Source of the DNA: Terriglobales bacterium
Lineage (GTDB): Bacteria > Acidobacteriota > Terriglobia > Bryobacterales > Bryobacteraceae
Direction: 5' to 3'
Length of the DNA stretch: 64,000 nucleotides
NCBI GenBank assembly: GCA_027485675.1
Contig: JAIXQP010000022.1
Span: forward strand, 246,502-310,501
The notes under the pieces were generated by a model that did not search any database, was not told the DNA's origin, and saw nothing but the letters and a program-made list of their open reading frames with translations. Positions 45,506-54,472 of this stretch are shown piece after piece (position 1 is the first letter of the stretch; each line of letters starts with the position of its first letter). A program made the translations under genes and the position numbers.

Positions 45506-45637
45506 GTCCGTCCGGAGCTTGACCAGAGCGGCGGCGAGCGGGGTTCCTGCGGTAGGCCTTCGTCGGGACTTCCTGCCGGGCGCCGAGAGGGGGATGCGGA
45601 AGCGCGAGGCGGAGAGCGATTCCGACACGCACCGATT

Positions 45638-46579
45638 TCACCGCCTTCTCACCCGTTGTTCCAAGGCGGCATACCAGGCCTGCGGCAGAGCCGCTTTCGC
45701 CATGAGGCCCCCCGCCAACAGATAGTTCCGCTTTTCCGTGAGGAACGAACCGGGAGCCTTGGCGAACCCTTGCCCCAAGAGACGGCAGGCGGTTTCCCAC
45801 TCTCCGGCCTCCATCGCCAGATAGGCGAAATAGCGATGCATGTTCATTTCGCCGATCCGCCCAGCCCGCTGCCCCACTTCCGGAGAGCGTTGCTCGACTC
45901 GGCGCAACACGCACTCCCAACTGGCCTGCATGGTGCGCCAATTCCCGGTAATCTGGCCGGGGCGGCGGCGGTAAAGCACCAGGACTTCCGGCACACACCG
46001 CACATTGCGTCCGCGACCGTGGGCGACGCGCAGCCAGTAGTCGTAGTCCTGGGCTTCGCCAATCGAGGTCGCGAACTCTCCCACCCGCTCGACGGTAGAC
46101 CGGCGTAACACGACCGACGATCCGTTGGCGCAGTAGTTTTCGATCAGCAGTTCCGCTTCGCCGAGCGGTCCGGGCGGAACTCGCGAGGTGGGACCGAGGT
46201 CGGCGCCGGCCTCATCCACCATGCGCGAGAGGCCGAAGGTCATCTCACAGTCAGGATGTGCGCGCATGATGGCCAATTGCCGGTCCAGATTGTGAGGCTG
46301 CCACAGGTCATCGCCATTGAGAAAGGCGACGAACTCTCCACGCGCCTGGGACAACCCGTAGTTGGCCGCCCCGGCAGCGCCGCGGTGGGTGCAGGGGTGG
46401 ACTCGGATGCGCGGGTCGGACAGCTTCGCCACCTCGGCCAGGGTATGGTCGGTGGAGGCATCGTCCACGACGAGGAGTTCAAAATCCGACACAGTTTGCG
46501 AGAGCGCGGAGTGTAGAGCAGCCCCGATGAACGGTGCGACGTTATGGGCCGTGGTAATGATGGAAACCAACAAACGCAA
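45638..46579 (-). CDS. Family 2 glycosyltransferase
   Basis: 313 residues. The GT-A domain occupies residues 1 to about 215: SIITTAHNVAPFIGAAL, LLVVDDASTDHTLAE, GEFVAFLNGDDLWQPHNLD (DD for metal/nucleotide) and IGEAQDYDYWLRVA (acceptor-side ED-like region). The last 95 residues are helical (MHRYFAYLAMEAGEWETACRLL), perhaps one TPR-like hairpin. There is no membrane span. It likely adds a sugar to a surface polysaccharide or glycolipid. It stands alone, with 132 bases (nothing recognised) between its stop and the HEAT gene. Confidence 0.9.
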   Translation of the reverse strand: MRLLVSIITTAHNVAPFIGAALHSALSQTVSDFELLVVDDASTDHTLAEVAKLSDPRIRVHPCTHRGAAGAANYGLSQARGEFVAFLNGDDLWQPHNLDRQLAIMRAHPDCEMTFGLSRMVDEAGADLGPTSRVPPGPLGEAELLIENYCANGSSVVLRRSTVERVGEFATSIGEAQDYDYWLRVAHGRGRNVRCVPEVLVLYRRRPGQITGNWRTMQASWECVLRRVEQRSPEVGQRAGRIGEMNMHRYFAYLAMEAGEWETACRLLGQGFAKAPGSFLTEKRNYLLAGGLMAKAALPQAWYAALEQRVRRR

Positions 46580-46623
46580 AAGATCTCCGAATCTCCGTCG
46601 ATGAGATTCCCAGGAAGTCGCTT

Positions 46624-47055
46624 ATGTTACCAGTCTCCGGCCTCTCACGCTCCTCTTTCGGCGCCACTCAGTTCTCCGCCCGCAGCCGGGAATCGACGGC
46701 CGCGAAACTCACCGTGACCACCGCCGAAGGCGACAAGGTGACGCTTTCCTTCAAGCAGGACACGCGGGCGAGTTTTTCGGCTGGGGCCGCCTACGGTCCG
46801 AATGGCCGGGCGACGGGCGTCCGGGCCAGTTCGTCGCAGAAGACGGAAGTCGGGGTGAAGATCGAGGGGAACCTATCCGACGCCGAATTGAAAGACATCA
46901 AGGATCTGATCGGCCAGTTGGCGCAACCCAAAGAAGCGGCAGCCGCCCCGCCGAAGGCATCCTCCTCGCTCGACACGATTCAGAGCTTTGAATACGCCTA
47001 CCGGCGGCGCGTCGAGGTGGATCTCCGCGCCTCGCAATACTCAATCGACGCTTAG
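46624..47055 (+). CDS. Uncharacterised small protein
   Basis: 143 residues without signal peptide or membrane span. The first part is beta-rich (KLTVTTAEGDKVTLSFKQDTRASFSAG). A segment VGVKIEGNLSDAELKDIKDLIGQL resembles a short beta-alpha unit. Ala/Pro-rich linker and a basic C-terminus (YAYRRRVEVDLRASQYSIDA) follow. It looks like a family seen in other bacteria with 'DGDxVxLS' repeats, but I cannot name it. The stop overlaps the convergent hydrolase gene by 4 bases. Divergent from the glycosyltransferase gene. Confidence 0.6.
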   Translation: MLPVSGLSRSSFGATQFSARSRESTAAKLTVTTAEGDKVTLSFKQDTRASFSAGAAYGPNGRATGVRASSSQKTEVGVKIEGNLSDAELKDIKDLIGQLAQPKEAAAAPPKASSSLDTIQSFEYAYRRRVEVDLRASQYSIDA

Positions 47056-48845
47056 GGCCAACGCAACTGCTGATGCAGGAAGGCGAACGTGCCCACGCCC
47101 CAGATCTGGTGGGGTCCCTGGAAGTACTCGATGGCCGTCTTCTCGCCGAGGTTCCAATTGGCGTAGAGCCGGCGCACCTTGGCGTACTCATAGCTCACCC
47201 ATTCGTCGATGCCGACGCCGTCGGCATGACCCCGCTCCACCATGAACGCCCGCGGCGCCATGAGGGCCGCCAGTTCGTAGTGGCCGAAGGTGTTGCCCTG
47301 GTTGAAGTCGAACATTTCGTACTCCTGCGTGAAGAGGTAACTGAACGGGACCTCGTTTGAGGCGATCTTCCACGTCCATTCGTTGAAGTTCCCGGAGCAG
47401 ATGACGACCTTGTAGCGGGGCTCAACGGGAGGGACGAGCATGGCGGTGCGGCCGCCATAGCTGAGGCCGTAGAAGCCGATGCGCTCGGGGTCCACCATCG
47501 GCAGCTTCTCGAGCCAGTCGAGCGTCGCCTTGTGCTGCGCGACGATGAAGGAGTAGAGGGTTAAGCCCAGGGGATTGGCCTTTCGTTGTAAGCGGCGGAA
47601 CTTGTCGCCGTGGATGTAGGGATTCTGCGGTGCGTAGACAACGAAGCCCCGCTCGACGAGGCGGGCCGCGAACCGGCCGTAGACCTGGGCGGCCTTGGCG
47701 TCGGGCGGCTGAATCAGATCCTGGGGCCGCCCTTCGAGACCATGCTGGGCGACGACCAGCGGGCGCCGCTCGCCGGGCTTTAGATTTTTGGGCACGAGCA
47801 GAATGCCATAGCCGAACACCTCGCCAGCGACGGGGATGGTGATCTCCCAACCGGTGTAGTCGACAGCGTCATAGAGGCGGCGGGATTCGACGCGCCCGGC
47901 GGGGTTGGTGGCAATGGCGCCGATCCCTTTCTGCACGTAGTGGTCGAGATATCGCTGCTTGCTCTTCTCCCAGGCCGCGGGCGAGGAGAGGTCGGCCTGG
48001 GCCCACCATTCGCGCCGACGGCGTTCGGCGCCGCGGAGGAGCTTCTGGCAGTACTCCACCATCTGCTGAAAGTGGGCTTCGGAGGCCGCGACATTCGATG
48101 CTGGTGCGGAGGCGACTCGCTGAAGGCGGGGGCTCGAGACTTCGCCGGCGCCCTTCCAGATGTTGCGCCAGACGGGCGCCGGATCCGGCAGCGGCCCGAT
48201 GCGGGCTTCCTGGATGCGTTCGTCGACATAAGTGCTATATAGCGCTACCACCGCCCCTTCGCCCTGCCCGGTGACGGTGACGGGGAGGCGGCGGGCGGCG
48301 CAGTAATCGACGGCGGCGAGCACCATCTGCACTTCGAAGCCGAGGATGTGCCGGCCGAGCGGATAGGCCATCCGGTAGAGGTGTTCGCGGCGGGCGTGCC
48401 GGCCCCTCCCTACGGGTTCGAGCCCCAGAAGCGCGGGCTGCCAAACCATCTCGCCCTCGCGCGCGGCGGCGACCTCGTCGAGCGCGATGCGGCAGCGGGT
48501 GGCCGGGACCGTGGGCTGCCAGATCAAGCCTTCGGCGTCCATGCCATCGAGCACCGGCCAGGAAGCGGGCGAGACGGTGTGGCCGCTCGTGCGCTTCCCT
48601 GCCCCCAACCGCGGTTCGGCGAAGGGGATGCGCGGGTCGACGGCGCCGATCAGGGCGCGCATGCGATCGGGCGGCGCGACGGAGCGGGATTGGCCGGCGC
48701 GAACGAGATACTGGTCGATGCCATCGAGCATCGCGTGGCTCAAATCGCCGGTTCGTTCGAGCGGGGCGGTGCCGGGAAAGGGATGGGCGGCCAGCAGGCC
48801 CGCAAAGCTAAGCCAAACAAAGCTAAACCAAACAACGAAGCGCAT
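47052..48845 (-). CDS. Secreted tandem alpha/beta hydrolase, first domain degenerate
   Basis: 597 residues with a signal peptide (MRFVVWFSFVWLSFAGLLAA). Two hydrolase-like halves are visible. The first (about 90-215) has the strand-turn-helix GRHILGFEVQMVLAAVDYCAA and VTVTGQGEGAVVALYS, with Glu in place of the nucleophile Ser, and it lacks a clear acid and His. The second (about 325-597) is complete: VVAQHGLEGRP (oxyanion), GFYGLSYGGRTAM (Ser), a likely Asp near VERGHADGVG and a His in FQGPHQIWG. Proteins of this dienelactone-hydrolase-like group are usually longer in the first half, so this one looks internally shortened. Confidence 0.78.
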   Translation of the reverse strand: MRFVVWFSFVWLSFAGLLAAHPFPGTAPLERTGDLSHAMLDGIDQYLVRAGQSRSVAPPDRMRALIGAVDPRIPFAEPRLGAGKRTSGHTVSPASWPVLDGMDAEGLIWQPTVPATRCRIALDEVAAAREGEMVWQPALLGLEPVGRGRHARREHLYRMAYPLGRHILGFEVQMVLAAVDYCAARRLPVTVTGQGEGAVVALYSTYVDERIQEARIGPLPDPAPVWRNIWKGAGEVSSPRLQRVASAPASNVAASEAHFQQMVEYCQKLLRGAERRRREWWAQADLSSPAAWEKSKQRYLDHYVQKGIGAIATNPAGRVESRRLYDAVDYTGWEITIPVAGEVFGYGILLVPKNLKPGERRPLVVAQHGLEGRPQDLIQPPDAKAAQVYGRFAARLVERGFVVYAPQNPYIHGDKFRRLQRKANPLGLTLYSFIVAQHKATLDWLEKLPMVDPERIGFYGLSYGGRTAMLVPPVEPRYKVVICSGNFNEWTWKIASNEVPFSYLFTQEYEMFDFNQGNTFGHYELAALMAPRAFMVERGHADGVGIDEWVSYEYAKVRRLYANWNLGEKTAIEYFQGPHQIWGVGTFAFLHQQLRWP

Positions 48846-48849
48846 CCGC

Positions 48850-49431
48850 CTAAGCTACACGCATCGCCACCATCGTGCCAAGACCCCAGATCAGGCTGAT
48901 GGCCAACATTACGATGCCGAGCTTCCGCTCCTTCTTACGGACAAACCAGAGATAGAGACCCGTCCCGCCAAGCAGGAGCAGCCCGAAGGAGACGAGGCCG
49001 ACGAGCCAGCCGTAGAGGTTCACCCATCCATCTTCGTGCCATAGTCCGGCGGCGGTATGCAGGCGGTTCATCATGCCGGCGAACCCCCAACGGTTGGTCT
49101 TCATTTGAGCGGAGCCGGTGGCGACGTCGTAGCGCACCTCCTGCACGACGCCGGGCTTGACGAGGCGGAACTGGGTTACCCCATTCGCTTGTCGAATTTG
49201 AGCGAGATCGCCTTCGAGTTTCAGCCCTGTCCGCAACGCCTGGGCCGCATCGCGGGGAGCGAGGCCGGGGGCCAATTGGGTTTGCCATTCGACCGAGACC
49301 GGTTTCGTCTCGGCCCACGTGGGATGGGCAAACTGCACGGAACTCCAGCCGTACATCAGCACGAAGAGCATTGAGAACAGGCCGGTCGTCAGGTGGACGT
49401 CCCGGAGAATCGGATAGAGCTTCCGCTTCAT
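48850..49431 (-). CDS. PepSY-type membrane protein, second of a pair
   Basis: 193 residues. TM1 is near 12-28 (HLTTGLFSMLFVLMYGW). A periplasmic PepSY-like domain follows (GLAPRDAAQALRTGLKLEGDLAQIRQ, VVQEVRYDVATGSAQMKT), then TM2 and TM3 near the end (YGWLVGLVSFGLLLLGGTGLYLWF; LGIVMLAISLIWGLGTM). HLTTGLF and the later NRLHTAAGLWHEDGW contain His residues placed as in PepSY_TM proteins linked to iron or heme reduction. It starts inside the stop of the upstream gene (ATGA). The frame opens at 49602, but the ATG at 49431 fits the membrane topology. Confidence 0.8.
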   Translation of the reverse strand: MKRKLYPILRDVHLTTGLFSMLFVLMYGWSSVQFAHPTWAETKPVSVEWQTQLAPGLAPRDAAQALRTGLKLEGDLAQIRQANGVTQFRLVKPGVVQEVRYDVATGSAQMKTNRWGFAGMMNRLHTAAGLWHEDGWVNLYGWLVGLVSFGLLLLGGTGLYLWFVRKKERKLGIVMLAISLIWGLGTMVAMRVA

Positions 49432-50024
49432 TGGAGCCTCCAGTAGATCGTGAGAAAGGCCGCGGTGCCGAGGATGGCCGCGACGAGAGCGCCTTTGTGC
49501 CGCAACCTCAGGGTCCACCAGAGGAGGATGCCGGTAAGCGTCATGCCGAGGAGGCTCCAGACGGCGAGTTCGTTGTACCAGACCCAGGCGCGGACACGCC
49601 AATCGGGCGAGGGGTTGCGGGTGGTCGTCGCGTGGATACGGTTCAAGTATTCGAGCACGTTGCTGCGGGACTCTTCAAAACTCAACCGGTCTTCGTGCAC
49701 CACGACGCGGGTGAGTCCGTTGACCTGATAGAAGTCCAGGAGCAGTTTGCCTTCGGGGGTGTGGCGGAGGAACTGCTTGGCGATGGGGTTGGCGAGCGGG
49801 GGCGCGAACTCGCGGCGGATCTTTACGGCCAGCGCCTCATCGTCAAGATCCTTGGGCGCGGCGAAGGGGACGTCCCAGCGTTTCGTTTCCGGCTTGTCCC
49901 GCTCCTCCCATTTGGGGGCCATCGTCGCATAGACGCCGATGACGCCGAAGACGCACAAACTGGAGAAGCTGAGAAGGCTCAGATAGATGTGCACCTGCTG
50001 AATTAACGCCCGCATAAAATTCAT
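49428..50024 (-). CDS. PepSY-type membrane protein, first of a pair
   Basis: 198 residues. TM1 is near 8-33 (QVHIYLSLLSFSSLCVFGVIGVYA). A periplasmic PepSY-like part follows (DDEALAVKIRREFAPP, EGKLLLDFYQVNGLTRVVVHEDR). Two C-terminal TMs are at about 153-170 (WSLLGMTLTGILLWW) and 178-196 (GALVAAILGTAAFLTIYW). VHIYLSL and LEYLNRIHAT match His positions of the PepSY_TM fold. Together with the next gene it gives two half-size proteins where many bacteria have one longer PepSY_TM protein, so a heterodimer is likely (inference). Confidence 0.8.
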   Translation of the reverse strand: MNFMRALIQQVHIYLSLLSFSSLCVFGVIGVYATMAPKWEERDKPETKRWDVPFAAPKDLDDEALAVKIRREFAPPLANPIAKQFLRHTPEGKLLLDFYQVNGLTRVVVHEDRLSFEESRSNVLEYLNRIHATTTRNPSPDWRVRAWVWYNELAVWSLLGMTLTGILLWWTLRLRHKGALVAAILGTAAFLTIYWRLQ

Positions 50025-50063
50025 GGATGCTCGCTCCTTGGGCGATGGCTACATAATACAAAG

Positions 50064-50480
50064 ATGCTTCCGGCTCTCGAATCGGAGTCTTCCCTGGACT
50101 ACTTTCTTGCCGCGTTTTCTGACCGCACCCTGCCGATAGCGGAATGGACGCACGCGGCGCATGTGACGGTGGCCGCGGCCTGGATTTACGAAGATTCGGC
50201 CACTGCGCTCGACCGGCTCCGCCCCGCCATTCGCGAATACAACGCCGCTACCGGCGGGCAGAATACCGAGACCTCCGGCTATCACGAAACCCTGACCCGC
50301 TTCTGGGTGGAGCGGATCACCGAAACCATGCCGGCCGGTGCCGACAGGCTGGAGGCCGTCCGCGAGACGGTGGCACGGTACGGCTCCGAGAGTGGCCTGT
50401 TTCGCCGGTACTACAGCTTCGACGTCGTTAAGTCCACGGCAGCGCGCCGGGATTGGATCGCGCCGGACCTACTCGGGTAG
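50064..50480 (+). CDS. Uncharacterised small cytoplasmic protein
   Basis: 138 residues, helical, no signal peptide. A conserved-looking core is EWTHAAHVTVAAAWIYED and GYHETLTRFWVERI, with two or three His and Glu that could bind a metal, and the C-terminus FRRYYSFDVVKSTAARRDW. I have seen the EWTHxAH type in small proteins of many soil bacteria but know no function. It is divergent from the PepSY pair (39 bases apart) and its end overlaps the convergent NTF2-like gene by 12 bases. Confidence 0.65.
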   Translation: MLPALESESSLDYFLAAFSDRTLPIAEWTHAAHVTVAAAWIYEDSATALDRLRPAIREYNAATGGQNTETSGYHETLTRFWVERITETMPAGADRLEAVRETVARYGSESGLFRRYYSFDVVKSTAARRDWIAPDLLG

Positions 50481-50885
50481 CCGCAACGACTGGTGACTGA
50501 CGAGCTGCCACTGGGCGCCCTTTTTGGCAAACACGTGGGTGAAGGCCAAGTGGGCCTTACCGGGCTTGCCATCGGTGACGAACTCGACGTGGGCATCGGC
50601 ATTCACGACCGCAGCGACACCGTAAACCCGGACCTTGATGTTTCCGTACTTCAGCGAAGCGTACTTCTGCTTGCCGCTGCGCATCGACTCGATGTAGGCG
50701 GCCTTGGTGTCGACCAGGCCGGTGGAATGAAGATAGTGGAGGTCGTCGGCGAGGACCTTGCCCAGGAGGGCGAAATCGTTTTTTGTGATTCCGGCGGCCC
50801 AATCCTGCTCGGCCTTTTTCACATCTTCCTCAACGCCCGCCCATGCCGCGGCGGCCAACAGCAACGTAGCTAGAAAAATTCGCAT
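50469..50885 (-). CDS. Secreted NTF2-like (DUF4440-type) protein
   Basis: 138 residues with a signal peptide (MRIFLATLLLAAAAWAG). The rest is a cone-shaped NTF2/SnoaL fold of the DUF4440 type: VKKAEQDWAAGITKNDFALLGKVLADD, THSTG-like DLHYLHSTGLVDTK, KVRVYGVAAVVNADAHVEF, AFTHVFAKKGAQWQLVSHQS. Such proteins bind small hydrophobic ligands or act as minor enzymes. The frame opens at 50933, but the ATG at 50885 gives the signal peptide. It lies 7 bases after anmK. Confidence 0.8.
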   Translation of the reverse strand: MRIFLATLLLAAAAWAGVEEDVKKAEQDWAAGITKNDFALLGKVLADDLHYLHSTGLVDTKAAYIESMRSGKQKYASLKYGNIKVRVYGVAAVVNADAHVEFVTDGKPGKAHLAFTHVFAKKGAQWQLVSHQSLRLPE

Positions 50886-50892
50886 ACGGGCA

Positions 50893-51942
50893 TTATGGCG
50901 TGATTTGCCCGAGTACGACAGCGCGCCGGGCACCGGTGGCCGTAGGCAGATTGCCCGGCTTGCGCAGCCAGGTCTGGCGCGCGAGCATGGCGAAGGCCAC
51001 CGCTTCTTTGGCCATCACGGGAATGCCCCACTCGGCCGTGGTCGTGACGCGGGCGCCGGGCAGCAGCGCCGCCAGATGGGCCATGATCATGGGGTTCAGC
51101 GTCCCGCCGCCGGCGGCGATCAGTTCGTCCGTTCCCGCGGGGATGGCTTGCGCGATGGAGGCGGCGGTAAAGACCGTGGCCGTGGCGAGAAGATCCTCGA
51201 GCGGGAGCTGGGTGGCGAGCAGGCCGGCGACAAACTCGCGCCCATACTGCTCGCGGCCGCAGCTTTTGGGCGGTTTCTTGGCGAAGTAGGGGGCCTGCAG
51301 GAGATCGGCCAAAAGGCCGCGGTGGACCTTGCCCTGGGCGGCCAGCTTCGCGCCGCGGTCGTAAGTGAGCTTGCCCCGCGAGGCGACCCAGGCCAACTGG
51401 TCGATGACCATGTTGCCGGGGCCGGTATCGAAGGCGATGGCGTCGGCGCCGGGCCGGAGGACGGTGATGTTGGCGATGCCCCCGATGTTGAGCGCCACGC
51501 GCGTGAGTTTCTTGTGGCGGAAGAGGAGGTCGTCGACGAAGGGCACCAGCGGGGCGCCCTGGCCCCCGGCGGCGATGTCGCGCGGCCGGAAGTTCGATAC
51601 GACAGGCACGCCGGTCCGTTCGGCCAGCACCTGCGCTTCGCCCAGTTGGAGCGTACAGCCCACTTCGTGGAAGACGGTCTGCCCGTGGCAGCCGATGAGG
51701 TCGAGGGGCGTCGTGAGCTTGGCGACGGCCTTCGCGTACAGTTCGGCCAGGCGGAAGTTCCAGCGGGCGATTTCGGCGGTGTGGGTGGGGGCGTTCGAGA
51801 TGGCGAGCAGGCCCTCGCGAGTTGCTTTGCTATAGAGCACTTCGCGATGCTCGCGCAGAGCCCAGCCGGACTTCGAGAACTCGACGACGGCGAGGCTGAT
51901 GCCATCGAGGGAGGTGCCGCTCATGATGCCGCAGACGCGCAT
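50893..51942 (-). CDS. anmK: Anhydro-N-acetylmuramic acid kinase
   Basis: 349 residues, a little short for AnmK (about 370). ASKHA-fold motifs: CGIMSGTSLDGISLAVV at the N-terminus, DLIGCHGQTVFHE, RDIAAGGQGAPLVPFVDDLLF, ALNIGGIANITVL, AFDTGPGNMVIDQLAW and AAGGGTLNPMIMAHL. The enzyme opens and phosphorylates anhydroMurNAc to MurNAc-6-P in peptidoglycan recycling, fitting the cell-wall genes elsewhere in the window. The ATG overlaps the mutS stop by one base (TGATG). Confidence 0.95.
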   Translation of the reverse strand: MRVCGIMSGTSLDGISLAVVEFSKSGWALREHREVLYSKATREGLLAISNAPTHTAEIARWNFRLAELYAKAVAKLTTPLDLIGCHGQTVFHEVGCTLQLGEAQVLAERTGVPVVSNFRPRDIAAGGQGAPLVPFVDDLLFRHKKLTRVALNIGGIANITVLRPGADAIAFDTGPGNMVIDQLAWVASRGKLTYDRGAKLAAQGKVHRGLLADLLQAPYFAKKPPKSCGREQYGREFVAGLLATQLPLEDLLATATVFTAASIAQAIPAGTDELIAAGGGTLNPMIMAHLAALLPGARVTTTAEWGIPVMAKEAVAFAMLARQTWLRKPGNLPTATGARRAVVLGQITP

Positions 51943-54470
51943 CAGCCGAGCTCCTTTTGCAGAGTGGCCAGGATCTGCAAGGCTTCGATGGGCCGGAGTT
52001 CATCGAGCTTCAGGGCGCGGATGCGCGCGGCGAGGTCGCCGGTGACGGGTTCGAAGAGGCGAATCTGCAGCGGCGCCTGGCGCGGCGGGGAGACGACGGT
52101 CTCTTCGGTCTGTTCGTGCAGGGCGAGAATTTCGCGGGCCCGTTCAATGACCGTGGCGGGCAGGGCGGCGAGGCGGGCCACTTCAATGCCGTAGCTTTTG
52201 TCAGCCGCGCCGGGCTCCACCCGGCGGAGGAAGATGATCTGGTCGCCAGCTTCCTTGACGGACACGTGAAGGTTGCAGACGCCGCGGAGACGGTCGGCGA
52301 GCACGGTGAGTTCGTGGTAGTGGGTGGCGAACAGCGTCCGCGCGCCGATGCGTTCGTGGACGTGCTCGACGACGGCCCAGGCGAGAGCGAGGCCATCGTA
52401 GGTGGCCGTGCCGCGGCCGATTTCGTCGAGAATGATGAGGCTGTTTTTGGTGGCGGTGTTGAGGATGACGGCGGTTTCCGTCATCTCCACCATGAACGTG
52501 CTGCGGCCGCGTGCCAGATTGTCAGCGGCGCCGATGCGCGTGAAGACGCGGTCGACGACGGGGAGCGTGGCCGACTGCGCGGGGACGAAGGAGCCAAGCT
52601 GCGCGAGGATGGAGATGAGCGCGGTCTGGCGCAAGTAGGTCGACTTTCCGCCCATGTTCGGGCCGGTGATGATGCCGAGGAATTCGCTCTGGGTGTTGAG
52701 CGAGACATCGTTGGGGATGAAGCGCTGGGCGTCGCGTTCGGCGAGTTTTTCGATGACGGGATGGCGGCCGGCGACGATGCGGAGTTCGCCGCTATCGGTG
52801 AACTGCGGGCGGACGTAGCGGTTCTGGGCCGCCACCTGGGCGAGTCCCGCCGTGAGATCGAGTTCGGCGATGGCGTTGGCGGCGAGCCGGATGCGCTCGG
52901 CCTGCGTGGCGGCGAAGGTGCGGACCGCGGTGAACAGCTCGCGTTCGATGGTCAGGATCTTGTCTTCGGCGTCGAGGATCTTGCTTTCGAGCTCCTTCAA
53001 CTCCGGCGTCGTGAACCGCTCGGCGTTAACGAGGGTCTGCTTCCGGTCGTAGTCGGAAGGGACGCGGTCCATGTTCGCCTTCGAGATTTCGATGTAGTAG
53101 CCGAAGACGTTGTTGAAGCGAACTTTCAGCGAGGAGATGCCGGTGCGGGCGCGTTCGCGGGTCTCGATGCCGGCGATGTATTGTTTCGAGTTGCGGCTGA
53201 TGTCGCGCAGTTGATCGAGGTCGGCGGAGACGCCGTCGCGGATGGTTCCGCCGTCGGTGAGATTGAGCGGCGGCTCTTCGGAGATGGTGGTTAGAATGCG
53301 GTCCCGGACGTCGGCCACCTCGTCGAAACGGGGCTCGCCGAGTAGCTGGTTCAGGGCCGGAATCTTGTTGAGCGAGGCGCCGAGGGCGTACATTTCGCGC
53401 GGGCTGGCGGTGCCCAGCGTGACCTTGGCGAGGAGGCGCTCGAGATCCAGAATGGTGCCCAGCACCTGGCGGAGACCGGTGCGGAGGATCGTGTCGAGAA
53501 GGAGCTTTTCGACGGCGTCGAGACGCTCTTCAATTTCGCGCCGCTGCACGGAAGGCCGGAGCAGGCGGCGGCGGAGCAGGCGGCCGCCCATGCCGGTCAT
53601 GGTCTCATCGAGGACGTGGACCAGGGTGGATTCCTTGGCTTCGCCCGCGAAGAGCGGCTCGACGAGTTCGAGGTTGCGCACGGTGACGGCGTCGAGCACC
53701 ATGGCTTCGTTTCGGTCAAAGAACGCGGGGCGGTCGAGATGGGTCAGCGCCGCGCGCTGGGTATCGCGGAGATAGTGCAGGACGGCCCCGGCGGCGCCGG
53801 TGGCGAGCGGCTTTTCGGCGAGGCCGCAGCCATCGAGCGAAAGCAGGCCGAAGTGCTCGCGCAGGGTGCGCGTCGAGTAGTCGGTATCGAAGACCCAGGC
53901 GTCGATGTCGGTGCGTCCGCGGAGACCGGGCCACTCGACGCCGGCGGGGGCGAGCACCTCGCGGACGTTCAGGCTTTCAAGCTGCGGGGCGACCTCTTCG
54001 AGCGGCAACTCAGTGGACCGGAACTCGCCGGTGGAGACGTCGACGTAGGCGAGACCCACGCGGTTGGCCTTCTTCACGACGGCGGCCAGGTAGTTGTTCT
54101 CCCGGCTCCGCAGCATGTTCGAATCGGTGGCCGTGCCGGGGGTGACGATGCGGGTGATTTCGCGGCGGACGATCTTTTTGCCGGGGCTAGGGGCCTCCAT
54201 CTGCTCACAGATGGCGACGCGATAGCCTTTGGCGATCAGGCGGGCGAGATAACCGTCGGCGGCGTGATAGGGGACGCCGGCCATGGGAATGGGCTGTTCG
54301 GCGTCTTTGTTCCGGGAGGTGAGCGTGATCTCAAGTTCGCGCGCGGCAATGACAGCGTCGTCCATGAACAGCTCATAGAAGTCGCCCATGCGGAAGAAGA
54401 GCAGGGCCCCGGGCACCTGCTCCTTCACGCTGTGATACTGCCGCATGAGCGGCGTGGTTTCAGCGGCCAT
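51942..54470 (-). CDS. mutS: DNA mismatch repair protein MutS
   Basis: 842 residues, normal for MutS. The mismatch-binding domain has the Phe-x-Glu wedge in FRMGDFYELFMDDA (residues about 27-40). Connector, lever and clamp domains follow. The ATPase domain has Walker A GPNMGGKSTYLRQ, Walker B LIILDEIGRGTATYDG and the conserved FATHYHELT. It detects base mismatches and recruits MutL. The frame opens at 54668 but MAAETTPLMRQYHSVK at 54470 is the family start. The gene lies directly after the glutamate dehydrogenase gene (2 bases apart) and before anmK. Confidence 0.97.
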   Translation of the reverse strand: MAAETTPLMRQYHSVKEQVPGALLFFRMGDFYELFMDDAVIAARELEITLTSRNKDAEQPIPMAGVPYHAADGYLARLIAKGYRVAICEQMEAPSPGKKIVRREITRIVTPGTATDSNMLRSRENNYLAAVVKKANRVGLAYVDVSTGEFRSTELPLEEVAPQLESLNVREVLAPAGVEWPGLRGRTDIDAWVFDTDYSTRTLREHFGLLSLDGCGLAEKPLATGAAGAVLHYLRDTQRAALTHLDRPAFFDRNEAMVLDAVTVRNLELVEPLFAGEAKESTLVHVLDETMTGMGGRLLRRRLLRPSVQRREIEERLDAVEKLLLDTILRTGLRQVLGTILDLERLLAKVTLGTASPREMYALGASLNKIPALNQLLGEPRFDEVADVRDRILTTISEEPPLNLTDGGTIRDGVSADLDQLRDISRNSKQYIAGIETRERARTGISSLKVRFNNVFGYYIEISKANMDRVPSDYDRKQTLVNAERFTTPELKELESKILDAEDKILTIERELFTAVRTFAATQAERIRLAANAIAELDLTAGLAQVAAQNRYVRPQFTDSGELRIVAGRHPVIEKLAERDAQRFIPNDVSLNTQSEFLGIITGPNMGGKSTYLRQTALISILAQLGSFVPAQSATLPVVDRVFTRIGAADNLARGRSTFMVEMTETAVILNTATKNSLIILDEIGRGTATYDGLALAWAVVEHVHERIGARTLFATHYHELTVLADRLRGVCNLHVSVKEAGDQIIFLRRVEPGAADKSYGIEVARLAALPATVIERAREILALHEQTEETVVSPPRQAPLQIRLFEPVTGDLAARIRALKLDELRPIEALQILATLQKELG

Positions 54471-54472
54471 GC

